Shown here in pieces: positions 27,640 to 35,755 of a DNA stretch of 64,000 nucleotides (positions within the stretch are counted from its first letter, which is position 1; each line of letters starts with the position of its first letter). The DNA comes from Tatlockia sp. (lineage in GTDB: Bacteria; Pseudomonadota; Gammaproteobacteria; Legionellales; Legionellaceae): positions 1 to 64,000 of the forward strand of contig JACCVV010000059.1 of assembly GCA_013697955.1 (NCBI GenBank), in the 5' to 3' direction. The translations under genes and the position numbers were made by a program. A model generated the notes under the pieces. It did no database searches, was not told the DNA's origin, and worked only from the letters and a program-made list of their open reading frames with translations.

Positions 27640-28243
27640 AATTAGCCGTTAACTGATTAACCTGGGCTTCCAGGCGTTCTACATCAAGCGATAACTGATC
27701 AATGTCGGAGAAAAAATCCTCAATCTCTTCGCGTGGAGGAAAACAACGGATTTCCTCATGCAAAAATTCAGAGAGATTGCTACGCATCGATTCACTAATT
27801 TGTTTTTTAAATGCAAGCCCCTGACGAAAAATGGATCCTAACTGATGTGCTACGACATCCCCGGTAAAATGGGCTAAATGACCTTCCCAATCTATGTCCA
27901 GTTCATCAAATAATTTTTTGACCGCGAGTCCTAATTCAATATCGCCGGAGATACGAATTTTATCATTAAACAAAGAGCGAGCTTTGGAAGCTGGTAAAAA
28001 ACTAAGGCGAATTAACCCAAGTGGGCTGGAATGGATTATGGTATCGGGTTGACTATTATAATCATCCAGCAGTTGCAGTTGGTTCTGCTCAAAATGAAGA
28101 TAGAAGTTGACGCCTAGCGGTGCCACAATGACTTCAAGAACTTTTCCGTGTAAGGCGGCAATTTTAGCTGGCATCGATTCATCCAAAGCCAGGGCATGGT
28201 TAATGGCCTTTTGCAGTGCTTTTAGAGAGTATTTTTTTATCAT
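27626..28243 (-). CDS. ubiJ: ubiquinone biosynthesis accessory factor UbiJ (SCP2 domain)
   Basis: 205 aa from the ATG at 28243 with GAG six bases upstream; the frame is open from 28282. The N-terminal SCP2 lipid-binding fold (about residues 15-110, [13 protein letters not shown] and [27 protein letters not shown]) and a C-terminal helical coiled-coil tail ([22 protein letters not shown]) are present. UbiJ holds ubiquinone intermediates in the soluble Ubi complex. It lies between ubiE (7 bases upstream) and ubiB (overlap). Confidence 0.88.
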   Translation of the reverse strand: MIKKYSLKALQKAINHALALDESMPAKIAALHGKVLEVIVAPLGVNFYLHFEQNQLQLLDDYNSQPDTIIHSSPLGLIRLSFLPASKARSLFNDKIRISGDIELGLAVKKLFDELDIDWEGHLAHFTGDVVAHQLGSIFRQGLAFKKQISESMRSNLSEFLHEEIRCFPPREEIEDFFSDIDQLSLDVERLEAQVNQLTANYEID

Positions 28244-28250
28244 GTTTTTC

Positions 28251-29021
28251 TCAATATTTATGGGCAATGTGCAAAGCCACAATGCCGCCGCTTAAGTTAT
28301 GATAATGGCAATCTTCAAATCCAGCCTTTTCTATCATTTCTTTTAAGGTCTCTTGAGAGGGATGCATTCGGATGGATTCTGCAAGATATTTATAAGAACT
28401 GGCATCATTGGCAAATAGTCCACCAATTTTCGGTAAAATATTAAAAGAATACCAATCATAAATCGGCTTCAAACCCAAAAGAGTCGGTTGGGAAAATTCA
28501 AGTACCATTAATTTGCCACCTGGTTTGCAGACACGGTACATGGAGCGTAATGCCTCATTTTTATCAGTCACATTGCGCAGACCAAAGCCAATAGTAATGC
28601 AGTGAAAACTGTTATCTGCAAAAGGAAGTGTTTGAGCATTCGCCTGGACAAATTCAATATTGCTAAATAAACCTTCATCTAGCAAACGGTCCCGACCAAC
28701 CGCTAACATTGCTGCATTAATATCGGCAAGAATTACCTTACCATTTGAGCCTACCTTTTTACTCAATAACCGGGTTAAATCTCCGCTTCCACCTGCCAAA
28801 TCGAGAACGCTTTGGCCAGGACGAACTTGGCTAAGTCCAACAGTAAAGCGCTTCCAAAGATGATGGATGCCAAAAGACATCAGATCATTCATTAGATCAT
28901 AATTTTGAGCGACTGATGCAAAGACGGCTTCAACTTTTTTTTCCTTTTCTTCCCAGGAAACTGAGTCAAAGCCAAAATCTGTAGTTTTTTCTCTATCGAT
29001 CATTGATTGATTCTTAGACAT
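28251..29021 (-). CDS. ubiE: ubiquinone/menaquinone C-methyltransferase UbiE
   Basis: 256 aa SAM-dependent methyltransferase that methylates the C2 position of the benzoquinone ring. Class I motifs are visible: [15 protein letters not shown], the acidic end [13 protein letters not shown], and [26 protein letters not shown], the UbiE signature. [15 protein letters not shown] and the C-terminal [19 protein letters not shown] are also typical. The frame opens at 29123. The ATG at 29021 or the one at 29003 ([12 protein letters not shown], matching E. coli) is the true start, and neither has a strong ribosome site. It leads the operon. Confidence 0.93.
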   Translation of the reverse strand: MSKNQSMIDREKTTDFGFDSVSWEEKEKKVEAVFASVAQNYDLMNDLMSFGIHHLWKRFTVGLSQVRPGQSVLDLAGGSGDLTRLLSKKVGSNGKVILADINAAMLAVGRDRLLDEGLFSNIEFVQANAQTLPFADNSFHCITIGFGLRNVTDKNEALRSMYRVCKPGGKLMVLEFSQPTLLGLKPIYDWYSFNILPKIGGLFANDASSYKYLAESIRMHPSQETLKEMIEKAGFEDCHYHNLSGGIVALHIAHKY

Positions 29022-29317
29022 ACGCGGTTTGCATATCTTAACTGATTTAATACAGATACCCAATGAAATTGAGCCAGGTATTATGGGTTTTTGAATTTTA
29101 TTGAGAAAATTAGAAAGGGTCAATCAGTGTGTCGCCAATTGACCCAGTGGAATGACACATAGCAAGTCCAACCTCGCGGGAGGAAATATCGCATTCTTGG
29201 CCTCTTATGTCAACAATTTATGCAATCTTCCCCTGTTTAAATGCTATTTTTCTTTATTATTAATATTTGAAAGGCTAGACTTCAGTTTATTAATGCTAAA
29301 TTTGATTACGGATTTAT

Positions 29318-29755
29318 ATGTTTTACGGTGATAATGTACAAGATACCAGGAAAATGTTTTTCACAAGTTGGCAAAAATATCGACAGAAACAGCCCCTTCA
29401 ACCCCTTGAGCAGCAACTTGTTGCAGTGATTAAAGATCATCCGGAATACCACGCTTTGCTTGAAAATTCCTCAGGACCTAATGACCAAGCTTATTATCCC
29501 GAGCTTGGACAAACGAATCCCTTTTTACATTTGGGCTTGCATTTGGCAGTTCGTGATCAAATCAGCACTGACAGACCCGCAGGCATTATTGAAATTTATA
29601 AAAATCTCATCAAAAAGTATAAAGAATCGTTAGTTGTTGAACATCTTATAATCGATCGTTTTGCCGAATGCCTATGGCAAGCACAGCGTAATAATCAGGC
29701 ACCTGATGATAAAAAGTATCTGGAATCGCTAAGAGAGCTGGCGCTAAGCGACTGA
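29318..29755 (+). CDS. DUF1841 family protein
   Basis: 145-aa soluble protein. The pattern MFYGDNVQDTRKMFFTSW, then an aligned NPFLHLGLHLAVRDQISTDRPAGI, then FAECLWQAQRN fits the DUF1841 family found in Gamma- and Betaproteobacteria, whose function is unknown. No membrane segment or signal is seen. It is divergent from ubiE with about 300 bases between start codons. The ribosome site is weak. Confidence 0.8.
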   Translation: MFYGDNVQDTRKMFFTSWQKYRQKQPLQPLEQQLVAVIKDHPEYHALLENSSGPNDQAYYPELGQTNPFLHLGLHLAVRDQISTDRPAGIIEIYKNLIKKYKESLVVEHLIIDRFAECLWQAQRNNQAPDDKKYLESLRELALSD

Positions 29756-29856
29756 AGTACTGGAATTTTAGTGTTAATTAAAAATATTTCGAGCTATATT
29801 GTTATCAACTCTCATAAAGGGAGGATTGCTTTATGACTAATCGAAGGAGAGATTTA

Positions 29857-30171
29857 ATGAAGAAAGTAATTATTTTACTGGCTATGTTGTGCGGCGCTAC
29901 AGTATCCCTGTTAGCACAAGCTGATGGAAGCCCAGGTAGTTCCAGCGGTTCGCAACAAGTTCAGCCACAAACTTCTGATCAAAGTGGAACAGCCAGCACA
30001 GGTCCTGCACCCGTTTCACCTGGAACTTCAGGCGCGGCAATAGCTCCCGGCAACATGCCAGCTCCAGGAACAGTAGCAACCCCACCTACCGATAATACTC
30101 CTCCTGCTGCCAATACTAACAGCAACTCTGCTAGTACAGCTGATGATGACGACGACGATACGTCTTCCTAA
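29857..30171 (+). CDS. exported low-complexity protein
   Basis: 104 aa. A signal peptide (MKKVIILLAMLCGATVSLLAQA) precedes a region made almost wholly of Ser, Pro, Thr, Gly, Gln and Asn, ending in an acidic run ADDDDDDTSS. The mature part should be disordered. GGAG lies 8 bases before this ATG; an in-frame ATG at 29833 with GGGAGG upstream is an alternative start. It is too simple in sequence for a family call. It may be a periplasmic or surface-exposed spacer protein. Confidence 0.6.
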   Translation: MKKVIILLAMLCGATVSLLAQADGSPGSSSGSQQVQPQTSDQSGTASTGPAPVSPGTSGAAIAPGNMPAPGTVATPPTDNTPPAANTNSNSASTADDDDDDTSS

Positions 30172-30208
30172 TTATTAGAATTGCTGGTTCTCTTAAGACA
30201 GACCCAGT

Positions 30209-30472
30209 CTATTTATTCGATTTACGATAGACTCTTACCAAGCCCAAAATACTAATGCTGCACCAGGCAAGTTCAATGATGAAAGATGCTAAATTCCAGT
30301 GAAAATATAAAGAATAGGTAATTAATAGTGAACCAATTAAATTACTAAGCAGGTAAAGTACTGAATCGACCGAAAGATGCTTTAATTGCGAGAATAAATA
30401 GGCCCCCAAAATCAGAGTTACTCCAACACTGCCCACAAAATCGGATATGTCATGGAAGATAGATTCTTGCAC
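30209..30472 (-). CDS. CBU_0592-type small membrane protein
   Basis: 87 aa from a GTG at 30472 that has AAAGGA six bases upstream; the frame extends to a TTG at 30487. Three hydrophobic helices are seen: DFVGSVGVTLILGAYLFS, LLSNLIGSLLITYSLYF and FIIELAWCSISILGLV. The pattern LILGAYLFSQL, then NLIGSLLITYSLYFHWNLASFIIELAW, split over two helices, is that of the CBU_0592 family of Coxiella and Legionella membrane proteins. Its function is unknown. Confidence 0.75.
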   Translation of the reverse strand: MQESIFHDISDFVGSVGVTLILGAYLFSQLKHLSVDSVLYLLSNLIGSLLITYSLYFHWNLASFIIELAWCSISILGLVRVYRKSNK

Positions 30473-30544
30473 TAAAGGTCCTTTCAAATTTCAGTAAAAA
30501 GAGAAGTGTACTCGGCTTGAATTTAACATGTCGAAGCATTTGTC

Positions 30545-31150
30545 TCAAAACAAAGTAGTTGCCAATTTAAAGCTGAGAAAAATCATTAAAAAACCGCTTG
30601 AAAACTCTATTCTCCGCCAAACAGAAACTCGCGAAAGTACATCTGAAAAATAATGTGTAGTAAAGGTTAAAGAGGTAAACCACAGAAAGCTTGCTGTAAT
30701 AACACCAAATAAAAATGCCAAAGGATTGTCCGGAAATTGGCTACTACCGCTGCCTATAATAATGAGGCTATCAATAATGGCATGAGGATTAAGTAATGAA
30801 AAACCCAAGGCCAGCATAACAATTTGCCATCGACTTGTACTTTGTTGTTCACTGACAGCTTTAGCAGAGTTGGTTTTAAAAGCTTGTCTAAAAGCCTTTA
30901 CGCCATAATATAGAAGGAAGGCCACACCAAAACCTGTTAACCAAACTTGCAGTGCTGGATGTGTATCCAAAACTCGATGTAGTCCAGCAACGGAGGCGCA
31001 AACTAAAATAATATCACAGCAAAAGCAAATGGAAGCGGATAATAAAGCATGCTTTCGTAGCGCACCCTGGCGAATAAGGAATACATTTTGCGGACCTAAA
31101 GCTGCAATTAATGACAGTCCCAACATTAATCCGTTGAAATAAACGATCAT
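30545..31150 (-). CDS. argO: LysE/ArgO-type amino acid exporter
   Basis: 201 aa from the ATG at 31150, with GAGG upstream; the frame opens at 31165. Six membrane helices are predicted. The LysE family start LMLGLSLIAALGPQNVFLIRQG and the mid-protein FSLLNPHAIIDSLIIIG are clear. It exports arginine or lysine at the inner membrane. It is divergent from an ArgP-type regulator with about 100 bases between starts, the standard argO/argP (lysE/lysG) arrangement. Confidence 0.88.
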   Translation of the reverse strand: MIVYFNGLMLGLSLIAALGPQNVFLIRQGALRKHALLSASICFCCDIILVCASVAGLHRVLDTHPALQVWLTGFGVAFLLYYGVKAFRQAFKTNSAKAVSEQQSTSRWQIVMLALGFSLLNPHAIIDSLIIIGSGSSQFPDNPLAFLFGVITASFLWFTSLTFTTHYFSDVLSRVSVWRRIEFSSGFLMIFLSFKLATTLF

Positions 31151-31248
31151 AATAGGCAACCTCATCCAAAATTAAGCAGATTGATAATTATCCATCATTT
31201 CAGACTATAATTAAAATTAATATTTATTATGATTGATAAGATTTACTT

Positions 31249-32136
31249 ATGAGAATTGAACAACGTGGCCTTCAAGCCCTGGATGCTGTAATTCAAACGC
31301 AGAGTTTCGCTTCTGCTGCAAAACAATTATTTATCACCCAACCCGCCGTTACTTTACGGATTAAACAATTAGAAACGCAATTTGGTCAACCTTTACTGAT
31401 AAGGGAAAAACCATACAAGGCAACGGCTTTAGGCGAGAAATTATTAGGATTATTGCGTAGGACGCGTTTGCTTGAAGATCATTTCTTGCAAGAAATTCAA
31501 CATGAACTGCCAGGCAGGTTATCTATAGCCTTAAATCGCGATAGTCTTGAAACCTGGTTCATACAAGTACTTGATAAATTAAACCTGCTTGAAAAAATCA
31601 ATATCGATATTGTTACCGACGATCAGGAAATTACTATTGATTATTTTCGGCAGGGATCGGTTTCAACTTGTATAAGCAGTTATGAAAAAGCATTGCCGGG
31701 TTGCGAATGTATATTGCTTGGCCATATGGATTATCTTTTGGTAGCCACTCCTGATTTCATAAATCGTAATTTCAAAAATAAAAAAACAATCGCTGAAAAT
31801 TTAGTCAGAGCCCCAGTAATTATTTTTGATAGTCGCGATCGCCTGCCTGAGCAATTTTTCACTCATTTTTTTAAAAAAACCTTCAAACTTGGCCATTATC
31901 ATAAGGTGCCTTCTGTTCAAGGGTATAAACAATTCGCACTTAATGGTTATGGATATGGCTTAATGCCTAGATTGGATATTATAAATGAATTGGCAAAGGG
32001 CGATTTAGTCGAAATTTGTCCTGATAAACGGTGGCTAATGCCCCTTTATTTACATTACTGGCAATTACCAGCTCACCAATATCAGCGCTTTATTGAAATT
32101 ATCATTCAAGAAGCCCAACAAATCTTGATCATTTAA
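31249..32136 (+). CDS. argP: LysR-family regulator, ArgP/LysG type
   Basis: 295-aa transcription factor with an N-terminal winged helix (SFASAAKQLFITQPAVTLRIKQLETQFGQPLLIRE) and a C-terminal effector-binding domain. The family and the divergent placement next to the argO-like gene indicate an arginine/lysine-responsive activator of that exporter, acting in the shared AT-rich region 31151-31248. The C-terminal helix ends LIIQEAQQILII. No good ribosome site is seen. Confidence 0.87.
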   Translation: MRIEQRGLQALDAVIQTQSFASAAKQLFITQPAVTLRIKQLETQFGQPLLIREKPYKATALGEKLLGLLRRTRLLEDHFLQEIQHELPGRLSIALNRDSLETWFIQVLDKLNLLEKINIDIVTDDQEITIDYFRQGSVSTCISSYEKALPGCECILLGHMDYLLVATPDFINRNFKNKKTIAENLVRAPVIIFDSRDRLPEQFFTHFFKKTFKLGHYHKVPSVQGYKQFALNGYGYGLMPRLDIINELAKGDLVEICPDKRWLMPLYLHYWQLPAHQYQRFIEIIIQEAQQILII

Positions 32137-32474
32137 AAATTTAAATGGGCTCATTCTGGCAAGATTTGTATTGTAGATAAAAAATAATGCCGAAATTACC
32201 ACGCTGTCTTTGTTTTATAAATAAGATCCAAAAAATAGTATTAAATATCAATAATTTAAAATTTTAGAAAATAGGCATGCATCTTGCACATTAAATCGGC
32301 TTTTTTTCAAAAATGGACTTGGCTTTTTAATCGGATCGTACTAACCTGTAAAAGGTTAAAAACCAGGTAACAATTGGAGCTAAAGGATTAGCTTGGATAA
32401 GGATCAGGTAGTACAAAAATTTATTAGCTTTTGCTGAAAAATCTGTTGCTGCCATATTGAGAGGGAATTTAAAA
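32137..32474. other. intergenic region with foldable segment before recX
   Basis: 338 bases between argP and recX without a reading frame. It holds the 3' flank of argP and the RNA-foldable segment described separately at 32338-32414. No recA gene lies here, although recA often precedes recX. A strong promoter was not recognised. Confidence 0.6.
32338..32414 (+). ncRNA. candidate structured RNA upstream of recX
   Basis: GTACTAACCTG (32338-32348) can pair with CAGGTAGTAC (32405-32414), giving ten base pairs with one bulge. The enclosed sequence holds a perfect hairpin AGCTAA-AGGA-TTAGCT (32378-32393). An inner CAGGT (32364-32368) competes for the same ACCTG, so two mutually exclusive folds exist. 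The recX start lies 60 bases downstream. It could be a leader element or an independent small RNA. The direction is assumed from recX. Confidence 0.3.
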
Positions 32475-32936
32475 ATGAGTCGTCTTATCGATGTAGCTAT
32501 AGAACGTTTATCGGAAAGTTGCTGCAGTGAACAAGAACTTCGTTTATATCTTGAAAAACAATTTACCTTTTTACCAGATCTTGGTTTTCAGATTGACTCT
32601 GTCATTAGACGAGTCAAAGAGTTACAACTAGTCAATGACATGAGGCTTGCAAGCTATTTAGCCCAACATTATGCACACAAGGGTAATTGTTTTATCTCCC
32701 AACTTTTGACCCAGAAAGGGATATCTGAAAAAACGATTTCAACAGTGCTATTGTCGCTTGAAAATGAAAATGTACGCGCACTTGATGAAGCCCGCAAAAA
32801 ATTAGGCGGCCATTGGGATAGCTCTGAAAAGTCTACGACAATGTTGCATCGCTTTTTAAGCGGCCGACGTTTTTCCTACAATGTTATTAATTCCGTAATA
32901 GGTCAGCTTGGCGAACAGCAATGCTCCGTCAACTAA
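32475..32936 (+). CDS. recX: RecX family regulatory protein
   Basis: 153 aa built of three-helix RecX repeats: CCSEQELRLYLEKQF, then RVKELQLVNDMRLASYLAQHYAHKGNCFISQLLTQKG in two overlapping segments, then LHRFLSGRRFSYNVINSVIGQL. RecX caps and inhibits RecA filaments. The ATG at 32475 is preceded by GAGGG; the longer frame from 32457 begins with TTG and overlaps that site. recA itself is not adjacent. It converges with the Rieske gene, with a hairpin in between. Confidence 0.85.
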   Translation: MSRLIDVAIERLSESCCSEQELRLYLEKQFTFLPDLGFQIDSVIRRVKELQLVNDMRLASYLAQHYAHKGNCFISQLLTQKGISEKTISTVLLSLENENVRALDEARKKLGGHWDSSEKSTTMLHRFLSGRRFSYNVINSVIGQLGEQQCSVN

Positions 32937-32974
32937 AATGAAAAAGGCCGCCAAGGTTATAAAACCAGGCGGCC
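32937..32974 (-). terminator. Rho-independent terminator of the Rieske gene
   Basis: On the minus strand GGCCGCC, a 15-base loop and GGCGGCC form a 7-bp perfect stem followed by TTTTTCATTTT. It lies about 50 bases beyond the stop of the minus-strand Rieske gene. On the plus strand the T-tract is absent, so it mainly serves the Rieske gene, though the stem could also slow transcription from recX. Confidence 0.85.
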
Positions 32975-33024
32975 TCAGTAGTTCTAGCGGTTTACGCTCA
33001 TATTTTTGAAAAACTTATTTTCAA

Positions 33025-33378
33025 TTAGCCAAGATCCACATGAATTTTCCCTTCCTCAATTCGAGTAGGATACACTCTTAAATCTTTTGGCTTTCCTATT
33101 TTGCCTAATAAATTACCAATCCCAGCCGGCCAGGGCGACCATTTTTTTACCTTACCGGTTGATAAATCAAATTCACTTTTATGGAAAGGACAAATTATCG
33201 CGCATTCTTCCGTGATTTTAGCCTTGCCAAGCGGTAATTTGAAATGCGGACAATGGGCCTGTACTGCGTGAACCTGATCTTTATTCCAAATAAATAAAAT
33301 TTTATTCCCTTCAACTACAGCGGTCTCCCTAAGTTTTTCTTGTAAATCAGCTAAATCAATTGCAGCTTTCCAGACCAT
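33025..33378 (-). CDS. Rieske [2Fe-2S] domain protein
   Basis: 117-aa single-domain Rieske ferredoxin. The cluster ligands are clear: CPHF (Cys and His) in AHCPHFKLPLG, and CPFH in AIICPFHKSEF. It resembles the ferredoxin or small subunit of ring-hydroxylating or nitrite reductase NirD-type proteins, but no oxygenase lies nearby. AAGGAG lies six bases before the ATG. The substrate or partner cannot be told from the window. Confidence 0.88.
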   Translation of the reverse strand: MVWKAAIDLADLQEKLRETAVVEGNKILFIWNKDQVHAVQAHCPHFKLPLGKAKITEECAIICPFHKSEFDLSTGKVKKWSPWPAGIGNLLGKIGKPKDLRVYPTRIEEGKIHVDLG

Positions 33379-33708
33379 ATTGAACTCCTTTTAAGTTGTT
33401 TTGGCAGCATCATAGCAGCGTCCAGTAGGGAAGTCAGCCTCAAAACTTAGGATATTCATTAATGAACTCATTAAACAACATTGCTCTTGCCGAACGAGGA
33501 GTATAAAATGCCGGATTATTTTGAAAATCCTGGAAAGTTGTTTGTGCCCTAGTCTTGAAAGATATTGAAATTAATCGTTTTTTAAATTCGCAAAATAGTA
33601 CGATCCTATCAAAAGCGATATAACTTAAATAAACGTATCTTCAAACCCTAGTCACGGCTTAGTTGATATTCAATTTCCATGAACCGGTATGTTAGTTAAG
33701 GAGTGAGC
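33379..33708. other. intergenic region between divergent Rieske and cytochrome genes
   Basis: 330 bases. It holds the Rieske promoter (33409-33437) on the minus strand and a 14-codon frame at 33508-33552 with GAGGAG upstream, too short to call a gene. No promoter for the cytochrome gene was recognised with confidence. Confidence 0.6.
33409..33437 (-). promoter_or_regulatory. predicted Rieske gene promoter
   Basis: On the minus strand CTGACT (33432-33437), 17 bases, then TATGAT (33409-33414). It lies about 30 bases upstream of the start codon. Confidence 0.5.
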
Positions 33709-35409
33709 GTGGGCTCTTTTTTGAAAAAACACACTATTCTCGTGTCTTTTTTAGCGATGATTCTTGTATTGACTGGCCTCGCACATGCTGCTAATAGCAA
33801 TAGCAATAGCAATAGCAATAGCAATAGCAATAGCAATAGCAATAGCAATAGCAATAGCAATCCAGGGACTTCATCTCCTACTGCTACAACCTCACCAACT
33901 CCTGCTCCCGCACGAATAACACCGCCTACTTCAGCACAAATGGAAGCGGCAGTTACGATGGTGGCCGGTGAGCCATTGATGAGTGGAGCCTACCCCACCT
34001 ATCCCCCAACCGCCCCGGCAACGGGGGCAAAAGCGGAATTAATTAAGCGCGGTGAATATCTGGCAAGAATGGGTGATTGTATTGCCTGTCATACCGATAT
34101 GAAGGGTAAAACGCCAGCTTATGCAGGGGGATTACCCTTAGAAACGCCTTTCGGTACCTTTTATAGTCCAAACATTACTCCGGATAAAGAAACTGGTATC
34201 GGTAACTGGACTGAAAAAGATTTTATTAGAGCCTTAAAAGAAGGACGCGATCCTCAAGGAAGAAATTATTTTCCTGTTTTTCCTTATATTTACTTCTCAA
34301 AAATAACAGACGAGGATGCAAAGGCACTTTATGCTTATTTTATGAGCATTCCTCCGGTGAAGTTGAAAAACCGAGATTTACCTTTTCCGTTTGGTGTTCC
34401 TGGTGCAAGGTTTACTTTATGGGGCTGGAACCTCCTGTTTTTCTATCCTAATGATGATCCTTTAATTAATGATCCTTCAAAATCAAAAGAATGGAATAGA
34501 GGGAGATATATTGTGGATGGGCTTGGCCATTGCTCTATGTGCCATACTCCTTTAAATGTCTTTGGTGCGCCTAAAACACGCTTCTACCTGACCGGTGCTT
34601 TCATTGATGGTTATTGGGCCCCGAACCTAACTAAATATGGATTGCTTTCCGCTACTCACTCTGAACTTTCCGATGTTTTCTCTAGCGGAGAAATGATTAA
34701 TAGAGCCGGAACAGTTGCAGGACCGATGGCTGAAGTTATACATAACAGCTTAAGTCATTTGACTGAAGAAGATAAAATGGCTATGGCAACTTACCTAAAG
34801 ACAGTAGTTAGTGAAGAACCCTTGGGTGTTGCCCCCTCAAAAGAACAGCCTACTTTGAAAAGAGGAAAGCAGGTCTATGTCAATTCTTGTATCATTTGCC
34901 ATCAAAATGGCGAAATGAGTGCCCCAATTATTGGCGATTCTTCTAACTGGTTTTTTCGCTTAAATCATAGCGGTTTGACTGGAATGTACCGCCATGCAGT
35001 GGATGGTTTTAATTCTATGCCCATTAAAGGCGCTTGTGTAACTTGTTCAGATAACGATGTTATTGCAGCAGTTGATTACATTCTCGCTAGCTCCTTAACT
35101 CGCTCACAGTGGTCTGATCTGACAACTGCCGGTGTTAGTAAATACAAATCAAATGGTAAAGAAATTTACGATGAAAATTGTGCGATTTGCCATGAAGAAG
35201 GTAAGCAAGGCGCTCCAAAAACAGGAGATAAAAAGGTCTGGGAGCCTTTGCTCGCTCAGAATATGGATATTCTTATTGAAAAAACCACCAATGGTGCAGA
35301 TCATCCAAAAAATGGTGGCTGTAAACATTGTACAGATGGCGAAATAATTGAAGCCATTAAGTACATGGTAAGTCGTTCCAAAACAGAAGGTAATTTTTCG
35401 CTGTGGTAA
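33709..35409 (+). CDS. multiheme cytochrome c: diheme AdhB-type domain fused to two c5-like domains
   Basis: 566 aa from a GTG at 33709; AAGGAG lies five bases upstream and rules out the GTG at 33703. A signal peptide ends near GLAHA. Eleven Asn-Ser dipeptides follow. Four CxxCH heme sites are at C124, C275, C394 and C491. The first two lie in a region like the cytochrome subunit of membrane alcohol/gluconate dehydrogenases (CIACHTD, YSPNITPDKETGIGNW). The last two resemble cytochrome c5, each with the extra Cys pair (GACVTCSDNDV, GGCKHCTDGE). It precedes the caa3 oxidase genes and probably delivers electrons to them. No dehydrogenase subunit is adjacent. Confidence 0.85.
   Translation: MGSFLKKHTILVSFLAMILVLTGLAHAANSNSNSNSNSNSNSNSNSNSNSNPGTSSPTATTSPTPAPARITPPTSAQMEAAVTMVAGEPLMSGAYPTYPPTAPATGAKAELIKRGEYLARMGDCIACHTDMKGKTPAYAGGLPLETPFGTFYSPNITPDKETGIGNWTEKDFIRALKEGRDPQGRNYFPVFPYIYFSKITDEDAKALYAYFMSIPPVKLKNRDLPFPFGVPGARFTLWGWNLLFFYPNDDPLINDPSKSKEWNRGRYIVDGLGHCSMCHTPLNVFGAPKTRFYLTGAFIDGYWAPNLTKYGLLSATHSELSDVFSSGEMINRAGTVAGPMAEVIHNSLSHLTEEDKMAMATYLKTVVSEEPLGVAPSKEQPTLKRGKQVYVNSCIICHQNGEMSAPIIGDSSNWFFRLNHSGLTGMYRHAVDGFNSMPIKGACVTCSDNDVIAAVDYILASSLTRSQWSDLTTAGVSKYKSNGKEIYDENCAICHEEGKQGAPKTGDKKVWEPLLAQNMDILIEKTTNGADHPKNGGCKHCTDGEIIEAIKYMVSRSKTEGNFSLW
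33793..33858 (+). repeat. hexanucleotide tandem repeat (AATAGC)11
   Basis: Eleven perfect copies of AATAGC, encoding Asn-Ser repeats just after the signal peptide of the cytochrome. Since the unit is six bases, length changes keep the reading frame and would only alter the linker. Confidence 0.95.
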
Positions 35410-35755
35410 TGAATCCGCAGGATATTTTCAGACTTGAAGCTGACAAAGTAATATTAAAAAAATGATAAGCCATTGTTAAGAGAATGCGCGCTACAAGTAT
35501 TGTCAGATGCTGGCCTCTGAGTTGTGCGAATTGTGCACGAAACGAATTGGCCGCAAATTGAAGTATTTTGGGGGAAAACCTTAGTTGTATGCAAAGTAGA
35601 TAATACTCAAAAAAATCTTTAGGCCAAAGAAGTAAAAGCTAAACTTGCTAAGCACTGTGAAGCCTTTGGTCAAAGGTATCCAGATTTTTTAGAGCATTAA
35701 AATAAATGCATCAAATAAGTTTTTTAGTAAATTGTGTAGAAGATACAAAGTGAGA
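35410..35755. other. intergenic region between cytochrome and coxB genes
   Basis: 346 bases with no intact gene. It contains a possible decayed reading frame (35524-35700) and then the coxB start region. No promoter or terminator was identified with confidence. Confidence 0.55.
35524..35700 (+). pseudogene. possible decayed gene fragment
   Basis: A frame of 59 codons with one internal TAG at 35620-35622. Both halves look like real protein: VRIVHETNWPQIEVFWGKT, then, after the stop, AKEVKAKLAKHCEAFGQRY. The amino acid mix is normal and the frame ends with TAA. It may be the remnant of a gene lost between the cytochrome and oxidase genes. I do not recognise the family. Confidence 0.3.

Noticed and set aside
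33508-33552. 14-codon frame with GAGGAG upstream between the Rieske and cytochrome genes
   Set aside because: Too short to support as a gene and without any recognisable regulatory context.
33793-33858. AATAGC array as CRISPR or phase-variable repeat
   Set aside because: There are no spacers, and the six-base unit preserves the reading frame, so on/off switching is not expected.
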